DNA of 10,059 nucleotides from an uncultured bacterium (GTDB taxonomy: Bacteria; Patescibacteriota; Minisyncoccia; SW-4-49-11), in assembly GCA_913060955.1 (NCBI GenBank), contig CAJXTH010000017.1:1-10059 (forward strand), given 5' to 3'. How positions within the stretch are numbered: the first letter of the stretch is position 1; every line of letters begins with the position of its first letter. Position numbers and translations under genes: made by a program. The notes beneath the pieces are model-generated. The model was given only the letters and a program-made list of their open reading frames with translations, made no database searches and was not told where the DNA came from. Below, one piece after another: positions 4,742 to 10,059 of this stretch.

Positions 4742-6301
4742 CTACCCGTTATTACTAAATGTCATCCACTTTCCTACCTTGGTGCGGAGGAATCCTTCTT
4801 GATACCCCAGGATCAAGAGCATCAATCTTGTTACACTTACCGATGTAAACAAACTAATCAGGACTCCGATCGATAGAGTGACTGCAAATCCCTGCACAAC
4901 TCCCGAGGCGAGGTAAAACAAGATCAGCGCAGTCATAAAGGTTGAAGCTTGTGAATCTCGAATCGAGATCCAGGCCCGCTTAAATCCTTCTTTTACCGCT
5001 GGCTCAAACTCTCGACCGTTTTTCAACTCCTCTTTCATTCGCTCAAAGATCAAAATATTTCCATCTACCGCAAGTCCGATACTCACTACAAATCCGGTAA
5101 TTCCCGCCAAGGTGATGGTAATTCCCAAGAGCTTGAAGAGTCCCAGCACTAACACAGCGTACATAGCAAGAGAAACAACAGCCAACACACCAAACAATCG
5201 GTACCACACGATCATGAGTGCTGCTACTACAATAAGCCCTACTACAGCCGCCAACACACTTTGGTTCAAAGCTTCTTGCCCCAAGGTTGGTTCAACAATT
5301 TGTTCATTGACTGGGGTAATTGGGACAGGCAGAGCTCCTGCATTGAGCGAATCTACCAACTGTTTTGCCCCTTCCAGGGTAAAATCACCCGAAATAACAG
5401 CTTCCCCGGTTGGGATTTCTTCGTTGATTCGTGGACCACTGACAATTGTTCCGTCTAACACGATATAAAGAACCTCTCCAGTGTTCTCTCGAGTGACAGT
5501 TGCAAACGCTTCTCGTCCCTCGGCGTCAAATCGAACGGAAACCTGAGGTTCTCCTGTGTTCGGATCAGTCACTACACTTGCAGACTCGATATTTCGCCCT
5601 TCGATCACAGGACTATCTTCTTCGTAGTATGGGTTTTGGAAATCCTCCAAATTCCCCGACTCAAGTTGTTCTTGCAAGGTCTGAATCAGTTCTTGTGTTT
5701 CTGCTTGCGGTCGTCCGAGATAAAACTGCAGTTGTGGGGTTTGTCCAATTTGTTGTTTGGCAGCTTCTGGATTGTCAATTCCAGCCAGTTCAACCACCAG
5801 TCGGTTCGTATCTCCCGATTCAATATAAATTCGTGGCTCAGATACTCCAAAAGCGTTGATTCGGTTATTTACCACCTGACGAAGACTGTCAAAAGCCTGC
5901 TCATACTCAGAAGTCGGAACTTCTGCCAAATCAATATCGTATACAATACGGATTCCTCCCTGCAAATCAAGCCCCAGTGAAAATTCGTCTTCAGGAAGTC
6001 CCGGAACTGTCCAGGATGTCAACCATTGGTCAAATCCCCGTTCCCGGAACGGTAAACGCTCCCAAGAAGCCAGAGCCTCTTTGGAAGCGTTTATTCCTGC
6101 TACAGGTCTGTTCACCACATCAGGAAAGGTATAAACAGCTCCAGCAAGCACTAAAATGAGTACCAGTGCGAACTGTCGGACGATTTTACCGTATCGAGTA
6201 TTTCCTTTTGCAAGCCAAACCACCAGTTTTCCCACTGCAGCAAATGGCCACATACTAATTTTCCCCACTCGTTTACTCCATCGTCCAATCCAGTTCATCA
6301 C
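4742..6301 (-). CDS. secD: Protein translocase subunit SecD (519 aa)
   Basis: SecD is the partner of SecF in proton-driven protein export. The first membrane helix is at about 42-59. The family motif LGLDLQGG is at 109-116, and the P1 extracytoplasmic region runs to about 345 with RINAFGVSEP at 147-156. Helices 2-6 occupy about 347-500, with AVDGNILIFERMKEE at 411-425. Most SecD proteins have DAN where this one has DGN. Unusually, some 40 residues, largely basic and hydrophobic (SKRVGKISMWPF), precede the first helix. Residues 200-232 form an acidic, glutamine-rich insert. The frame opens with GTG at 6301 followed directly by ATG at 6298; either may be used, the ATG giving 518 aa. Only a weak GAAG precedes them. 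It follows ybaB by about 33 nt and is likely in the same transcript. Confidence 0.95.
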   Translation of the reverse strand: MMNWIGRWSKRVGKISMWPFAAVGKLVVWLAKGNTRYGKIVRQFALVLILVLAGAVYTFPDVVNRPVAGINASKEALASWERLPFRERGFDQWLTSWTVPGLPEDEFSLGLDLQGGIRIVYDIDLAEVPTSEYEQAFDSLRQVVNNRINAFGVSEPRIYIESGDTNRLVVELAGIDNPEAAKQQIGQTPQLQFYLGRPQAETQELIQTLQEQLESGNLEDFQNPYYEEDSPVIEGRNIESASVVTDPNTGEPQVSVRFDAEGREAFATVTRENTGEVLYIVLDGTIVSGPRINEEIPTGEAVISGDFTLEGAKQLVDSLNAGALPVPITPVNEQIVEPTLGQEALNQSVLAAVVGLIVVAALMIVWYRLFGVLAVVSLAMYAVLVLGLFKLLGITITLAGITGFVVSIGLAVDGNILIFERMKEELKNGREFEPAVKEGFKRAWISIRDSQASTFMTALILFYLASGVVQGFAVTLSIGVLISLFTSVSVTRLMLLILGYQEGFLRTKVGKWMTFSNNG

Positions 6302-6334
6302 TTCTATTCTTAGCTATTCTATCGAAGCAGATCG

Positions 6335-6613
6335 TTATGCTCCCATTCCCATTTCTGATGCAACCTCTCGCTGCAACTCGCTCTTGGCTGACTCAATGGT
6401 AGAAACCAGAGTCTTTTCAAGCTTCTTTTTGTCTGACATAAGCTCATCTGAGATCTCCAGAGACTTGATAGCCTGGGTTCCATCCATAGTTACGGTCACT
6501 CCGTCTTGTTCTTTGGTGATTCGCTTTTTGGCTAGTTTCTTTTGGAGTTTCTGGAGTTCAGAAACCTGTGAAAACATGTCTTTTGCTTGTTTGAATTGGT
6601 CAAATACTCCCAT
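6335..6613 (-). CDS. ybaB: YbaB/EbfC family nucleoid-associated protein (92 aa)
   Basis: YbaB/EbfC proteins are small dimeric DNA-binding proteins that coat or bend DNA in the nucleoid. This one has the usual layout: an N-terminal helix rich in lysine, glutamine and leucine (residues 1-32, including SELQKLQKKLAKKR), a central strand region with GVTVTMDGTQAIKSLEIS (about 38-55), and a C-terminal helix to residue 92. Length is within the family range (about 100 aa). In many bacteria the gene sits between dnaX and recR; here it lies between pth and secD. It has its own extended -10 promoter (6644-6652), with a predicted leader of about 24 nt lacking a Shine-Dalgarno sequence, and probably shares a transcript with secD-secF. 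Confidence 0.88.
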   Translation of the reverse strand: MGVFDQFKQAKDMFSQVSELQKLQKKLAKKRITKEQDGVTVTMDGTQAIKSLEISDELMSDKKKLEKTLVSTIESAKSELQREVASEMGMGA

Positions 6614-6643
6614 AATTTCGGTTATTGTTCTAATTACTTTCCC

Positions 6644-6652
6644 ATTATATCA
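6644..6652 (-). promoter_or_regulatory. Extended -10 promoter for ybaB-secD-secF
   Basis: The minus strand reads TGATATAAT, a perfect extended -10, with no good -35. Transcription would begin near 6637, about 24 nt ahead of the ybaB ATG. It lies just after a T8 tract that probably ends the upstream pth transcript, so the two units appear separated. Confidence 0.6.
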
Positions 6653-6660
6653 AAAGACCG

Positions 6661-6695
6661 AAAAAAAACCTATATCACAGGCCTGATTTCTTGCA
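6661..6695 (-). terminator. Probable terminator after pth
   Basis: Downstream of the pth stop, the minus strand has AACC and ATA segments that can pair with TAT and GGTT around an inner ATCA/TGAT stem, ending in a T8 run (6668-6661). The outer stem starts inside the last codons of pth. The stem is imperfect, so efficiency is uncertain, but the T8 run and the promoter right after it support termination here. Confidence 0.45.
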
Positions 6696-7208
6696 TTATC
6701 GGTTATTTGCTGCAATGTGTTGAGAAACTTCAAAAAACACACGCTCCAATTGCTCAGTATCCTCTTGTGGAATGGTCCGAAGTACAAAAACTTCTGCTTT
6801 TTTCCCAGCAAATCGTTCTGGTCGAATTCCGATTCGAGCTCGATGAAACGCCTTGGTTCCTAATTCTTGGATGATTGAGTTAATCCCTCGGTGACCTCCG
6901 CTCCCTCGATCAAAGTGAATTTTGTATTGACCAAGTGCAATATCAGAATCGTCATGAACAACCCAGATATTTTCAGGAACAATGTTGTAATACTGGGCTA
7001 CTGCTCGAACAGCCACTCCCGAAGCATTCATAAAGGTTGACGGTTTCAAGTAAATGACCTCTCCGTGCTTGAGCACCGCTCCGTGAAACTTCTTTTCTTC
7101 AGAAAACGCTTCCCCTGATACAAGCTGGTCTACCAGTTGAAATCCTACATTATGGTAGGTATTCTCGTATTTTTGACCAATATTTCCTAACCCAACAATC
7201 AACTTCAT
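6696..7208 (-). CDS. pth: Peptidyl-tRNA hydrolase (170 aa)
   Basis: Pth cleaves the ester bond of peptidyl-tRNAs dropped from ribosomes, recycling tRNA in the cytoplasm. GLGNIGQKYENTYHNVGF (6-23) matches the family's first signature and supplies N9 and the catalytic H19. FMNASG (59-64) supplies N61 for substrate binding, and HDDSD (85-89) supplies D86, which positions the histidine. RARIGIRP and the C-terminal helix complete the fold. It is somewhat shorter than the E. coli enzyme (about 194 aa). Departures: the usual proline in GLGNPG is isoleucine, TRHNVGF is TYHNVGF, and GGHNG is GGHRG, with R107 at the position of the conserved asparagine. The ATG is 1 nt after the LCP stop and has AGGAG at good spacing, overlapping that stop, so translation is coupled. 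Confidence 0.95.
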   Translation of the reverse strand: MKLIVGLGNIGQKYENTYHNVGFQLVDQLVSGEAFSEEKKFHGAVLKHGEVIYLKPSTFMNASGVAVRAVAQYYNIVPENIWVVHDDSDIALGQYKIHFDRGSGGHRGINSIIQELGTKAFHRARIGIRPERFAGKKAEVFVLRTIPQEDTEQLERVFFEVSQHIAANNR

Positions 7209-7209
7209 A

Positions 7210-8565
7210 CTACTCCTGATACGGTAATTTTTTTGACAGATACAAAATATAGTCTGTTTCTTGAGCTACATGCGATGGAAGCACGCGAGTATCATCTTCA
7301 GCCAATTGCTTTGTGTCAAATGCTCGCACAAAATACGACTGACTAGCTGGCTGAACTTCAGACTCTAATCCTGGACTAACATACAATCCATTGGAAATTT
7401 GAGCGCCATCACCAGACTCAATACCTCGCGCTGGGATAGACTGAACGTTCATACCTTTAGCTTCTAACAATCCTACCACATCTTGGGTATCACCGGTCTC
7501 TAGCCAAGAGACTACCAGTACAGAAGCTTGTTCACTTCGGATTTGATCAGCTTCGGCAAAGTACTCATCTTGCCGGAGTATGTTTGCCACTTCTTCTCGA
7601 GTCTGAAGATAGTTTTGTTCACCGGCACGCGGCTCCAGAACATATCCCCGAGCCGATCCAAACTGCCGGAACCCTTCTACCAAAGACCCCTGGAGCAGGT
7701 CAGCTCCCACAACATACGAAACAAGTTCATAATCATCAATTCCTCGATAGGTATTATACAATCGCTTCATAGCAGCCAAAGATATATCCGTTTCCAGGTT
7801 TTGGTTGGCAAGCGAAATCAACGAGGTGATTTTCCCAATATCCCAGACAGGATTCAGTTCAAATACTTTGGTCCGTACCTCAGCAATAATCTGCTGTTGA
7901 CGACGAGCTCGGTCGAGATCCCCACCTTCTGATGAATACCGACTTCGAGCATATTTCAGAGCCGTTTCTCCATCGAGTACTTGTGTACCAGCCTCCAAAT
8001 AAAATGGATCAAAACTATAATTTGGGCCAGGGTATTGCGGATCATCAATTGTTTCTGAGACCTCAACCTCTACGCCACCCAAGGTATCAATAAGTTCTAC
8101 AAATCCACCAAAATCAATCTGAGCATAGTGATCAGTCTCTATTCCTGTGATATCAGCAACCTTATCTTGCAGCTCTTGCATGGCTTGCTCGGGTCCCACT
8201 TCCTGCTCACGATTCGGATAAAAAGCATTAATCTTGTAATAGAATCCTTCTTCATCGAATACCAAAAAGTCTCGAGGGAGTGACACCAATTTGATTGCTT
8301 GTTCATCTGGGGATATCTCAACGACCATAATCGAGTCGGTCAAATTTCCTCCATCATGGTTATCTCCGCCAACTCCCAATAACAGAAGTGATAGCGGTTC
8401 TTCTGGCTCAGATTCCTCTCTGGTATCTGCAACAGCAAATCCAGGAATAGAGTCAAACAAGACCACCTCCTTAGCTGATTGAGTCAAAGCATAGGCACTT
8501 CCACCAACAATCAGGGTAGCTATGACAAATGCTATCAGAGCAATAATTCCATCTTTTTTGGTCAT
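7210..8565 (-). CDS. LytR-CpsA-Psr family cell-envelope ligase with C-terminal LytR_C domain (451 aa)
   Basis: LCP proteins transfer lipid-linked glycopolymers onto peptidoglycan or a related envelope acceptor, outside the membrane. A single membrane anchor spans about residues 7-27. The catalytic domain covers about 57-235: LLLGVGGDNHDGGNLTDSIMVV (first block, with D77), LVSLPRD (93-99, R98), KINAFY (111-116), DHYAQIDFGGFVELIDTLGGV (145-165), and ALKYARSRYSSEGGDLDRARRQQ (202-224), carrying the arginines that bind the pyrophosphate. Residues about 346-445 fit a LytR_C domain. The first block has GGDNHDGG instead of the usual arginine-containing DxRxxxxRSDT pattern; my impression is that this variant is common in Patescibacteria. 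The gene starts after an extended -10 promoter, with no Shine-Dalgarno site, and is followed 1 nt later by pth. Confidence 0.92.
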   Translation of the reverse strand: MTKKDGIIALIAFVIATLIVGGSAYALTQSAKEVVLFDSIPGFAVADTREESEPEEPLSLLLLGVGGDNHDGGNLTDSIMVVEISPDEQAIKLVSLPRDFLVFDEEGFYYKINAFYPNREQEVGPEQAMQELQDKVADITGIETDHYAQIDFGGFVELIDTLGGVEVEVSETIDDPQYPGPNYSFDPFYLEAGTQVLDGETALKYARSRYSSEGGDLDRARRQQQIIAEVRTKVFELNPVWDIGKITSLISLANQNLETDISLAAMKRLYNTYRGIDDYELVSYVVGADLLQGSLVEGFRQFGSARGYVLEPRAGEQNYLQTREEVANILRQDEYFAEADQIRSEQASVLVVSWLETGDTQDVVGLLEAKGMNVQSIPARGIESGDGAQISNGLYVSPGLESEVQPASQSYFVRAFDTKQLAEDDTRVLPSHVAQETDYILYLSKKLPYQE

Positions 8566-8586
8566 TCGATCACATTAGTTCTTTCT

Positions 8587-8595
8587 ATTATACCA
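8587..8595 (-). promoter_or_regulatory. Extended -10 promoter for LCP-pth
   Basis: The minus strand reads TGGTATAAT, a perfect extended -10, two bases after the clpB stop codon; no good -35 is present. Predicted start is near 8580, giving a leader of about 15 nt before the LCP ATG at 8565. The leader contains an ATG at 8575-8573 followed at once by TGA, a two-codon start-stop element. Confidence 0.6.
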
Positions 8596-8597
8596 GA

Positions 8598-10059
8598 TTA
8601 TGCCGTAGCCGGCTCCTCTACTCGAACTACTATTCCCCGAGCGCTGTCATGTTCTCCAATTACACGACTACCTGGTAATATATCTTGCTCAAGAAGTACT
8701 CGAGCAATCGGATCTTCAAGTTCCCGAGTGATCGCTCTCTTGAGTGGGCGAGCTCCCATAACTGGATCGAACCCAACCGAAGCCAGGTATTCTTGAGCTT
8801 CTTTGGTCACTTCGAGGTCTAACTTCCGTTCTGCCAAACGCTTCTGAACACGTTCCAATTGGATATCCACAATCTCTAAGAGTTGCTCCGGTGATAGAGC
8901 TTCAAAGATCACTGTATCGTCTAAGCGATTCAGAAATTCTGGTCGGAAAACGTCTGATAATCGTTCTCGCATCTTCGCCTCGAGTTCATCTCGTGATCCA
9001 GAATGTTCCAAAATCATTTCAGATCCCAGGTTAGAAGTCATGATGATGACTGTATTACGAAAGTCCACCGTTCGCCCCTGCCCATCGGTCAATCGACCAT
9101 CATCAAGTACTTGTAACAAAACATTAAACACCTCAGTGTGAGCTTTTTCAATCTCGTCGAGCAAAATCACACTATAGGGCCGTCTCCGAACGGCTTCCGT
9201 CAACTGACCTCCTTCTTCATAGCCAACGTATCCGGGAGGAGCACCAATCAACCGCGCAACAGCGTGCTTTTCCATGTACTCTGACATGTCAATCCGCTGC
9301 AAATTATCCTCGGTATCAAACATATTCTGAGCCAAGGCTTTGGCCAACTCGGTTTTTCCGACTCCGGTTGGCCCCAGGAACAAGAAACTTCCAATGGGTC
9401 GATCTGGATCTTTGAGTCCTGACCTTGCTCGCCGAATTGCATTGGAAACAGCCACGATCGCTTCATCTTGACCAATTACTCGCTGGTGCAAATCGGATTC
9501 TAGATGTAAAAGCTTTGCCTTTTCTCCTTCTAGAAGTTTCGTAACTGGGATATTCGTCCAACGAGCAATCACATCTGCAATATGCTCATCAGTAACTTCC
9601 AAGGTCACAAATTTGGCATTAGCTAAGTCTTTTTCCAGACTTTTGAGCCGATTTTCTACCTCTGGCAACGTTTTATACTTCAGTTCAGCAGCTTTGTTCA
9701 AATCATATTCTCGTTCGGCCTGTTCGATTTCTACCCGAACAGAATCCATCTCTGCTTGAGCAGAACGAAGATCAGTTAAGATTTTGCGTTCTGATTCCCA
9801 TTCGGTTTTAAGACCGGTGATTTGATCAGTAAGTTTCTTGAGTTCCGCATCAATTTCTTCTTTGCGAGTAAGTGAGTCTGGGTCTTTATCCTTTGTTAAA
9901 GCCTGCTTTTCAATTTCAAGTTGCATCTTCCGTCGATCCAGACGATACATTTCTTCTGGAGATGATTCCAATTGCATACGCAGTTTTGCAGCAGCTTCAT
10001 CGATGAGGTCGATCGCCTTGTCCGGAAGTTGCCGATCAGGAACATAGCGTGCAGAAAGT
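8598..10059 (-). CDS. clpB: ATP-dependent chaperone ClpB, C-terminal 486 residues (5' end outside window)
   Basis: ClpB is a hexameric AAA+ disaggregase that threads aggregated proteins through its pore together with DnaK. The frame stays open to the right edge: upstream of an internal ATG at 9977 it reads LSARYVPDRQLPDKAIDLID, the canonical end of the first ATPase domain, so 9977 is not the start. In the visible part, residues about 30-150 are the coiled-coil middle domain, which distinguishes ClpB from ClpA and ClpC. The second ATPase domain has Walker A GPTGVGKT (229-236), pore loop GYVGYEEGG (276-284), Walker B VILLDE (297-302), TSNLGS sensor 1, arginine-finger region FRPEFLNR (371-378) and sensor 2 GAR (435-437). 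A full ClpB is about 860 residues, so roughly 370 are missing. No terminator separates it from the LCP promoter. Confidence 0.96.
   Translation of the reverse strand, partial: LSARYVPDRQLPDKAIDLIDEAAAKLRMQLESSPEEMYRLDRRKMQLEIEKQALTKDKDPDSLTRKEEIDAELKKLTDQITGLKTEWESERKILTDLRSAQAEMDSVRVEIEQAEREYDLNKAAELKYKTLPEVENRLKSLEKDLANAKFVTLEVTDEHIADVIARWTNIPVTKLLEGEKAKLLHLESDLHQRVIGQDEAIVAVSNAIRRARSGLKDPDRPIGSFLFLGPTGVGKTELAKALAQNMFDTEDNLQRIDMSEYMEKHAVARLIGAPPGYVGYEEGGQLTEAVRRRPYSVILLDEIEKAHTEVFNVLLQVLDDGRLTDGQGRTVDFRNTVIIMTSNLGSEMILEHSGSRDELEAKMRERLSDVFRPEFLNRLDDTVIFEALSPEQLLEIVDIQLERVQKRLAERKLDLEVTKEAQEYLASVGFDPVMGARPLKRAITRELEDPIARVLLEQDILPGSRVIGEHDSARGIVVRVEEPATA

Noticed and set aside
8598..9977. Starting clpB at the ATG at 9977
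   Set aside because: The frame continues upstream with canonical ClpB sequence to the window edge, so this methionine is internal.
1663..9977. TGA read as glycine (genetic code 25), as in some CPR lineages
   Set aside because: Glycines are encoded by GGN and conserved proteins read full length in the standard code. The absence of TGA stops among about a dozen genes is not enough to argue otherwise.

Overview
The window reads as a piece of a small bacterial chromosome, most likely from a Patescibacteria/CPR-type lineage; this is an inference. It fits a LytR-CpsA-Psr protein with an atypical LTDSI-type first motif, a SecD with DGN in place of the usual DAN in its last conserved block, several small proteins I cannot assign to a family, very few Shine-Dalgarno sites, and a tRNA gene that does not encode CCA. 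The standard code is used: no real gene has an internal TGA, and all legible stops are TAA or TAG. No mobile element, CRISPR array or rRNA is visible.

Left part (1-1640). A minus-strand gene of unknown function runs off the left edge at 149. It diverges from a plus-strand transcription unit headed by a perfect consensus promoter (TTGACA, 17 bp, TATAAT) whose -35 box lies in a perfect 12-bp inverted repeat, so the unit looks operator-controlled. It ends in a strong hairpin terminator and encodes either a small protein or a structured RNA, since it carries a string of local hairpins. Next comes a tRNA-Ser(CGA) gene at 742-830. It is preceded by a partial duplicate of its own 5' end and leader, and the duplicate continues into an unrelated, strongly foldable sequence (622-714). 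A plus-strand gene for a predicted HExxH zinc metallopeptidase-like protein follows. Its last codons form half of a bidirectional terminator.

Centre (1663-3800), all minus strand. A promoter at 3759-3787 starts a compact cluster of three unassigned genes: a 72-aa two-helix membrane protein, a 207-aa soluble protein and a 117-aa soluble protein, with gaps of 4 and 8 nt. A further promoter drives a 267-aa polytopic membrane protein.

Right part (3805-10059), all minus strand, in transcription order: clpB (5' part outside the window), a LytR-CpsA-Psr cell-envelope ligase, pth, ybaB/ebfC, secD and secF. LCP and pth are translationally coupled (1 nt between stop and start), and so probably are secD and secF (4 nt). 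ybaB has its own extended -10 promoter after a T8 tract that probably ends the LCP-pth transcript, and secD-secF follow ybaB closely. The set combines protein disaggregation (ClpB), envelope polymer attachment (LCP), ribosome recycling support (Pth), a nucleoid protein (YbaB) and the protein export motor (SecDF).

Two genome-wide habits show here. Promoters repeatedly use TGnTATAAT-like extended -10 boxes with poor -35 boxes, and arginine is preferentially encoded by CGA.
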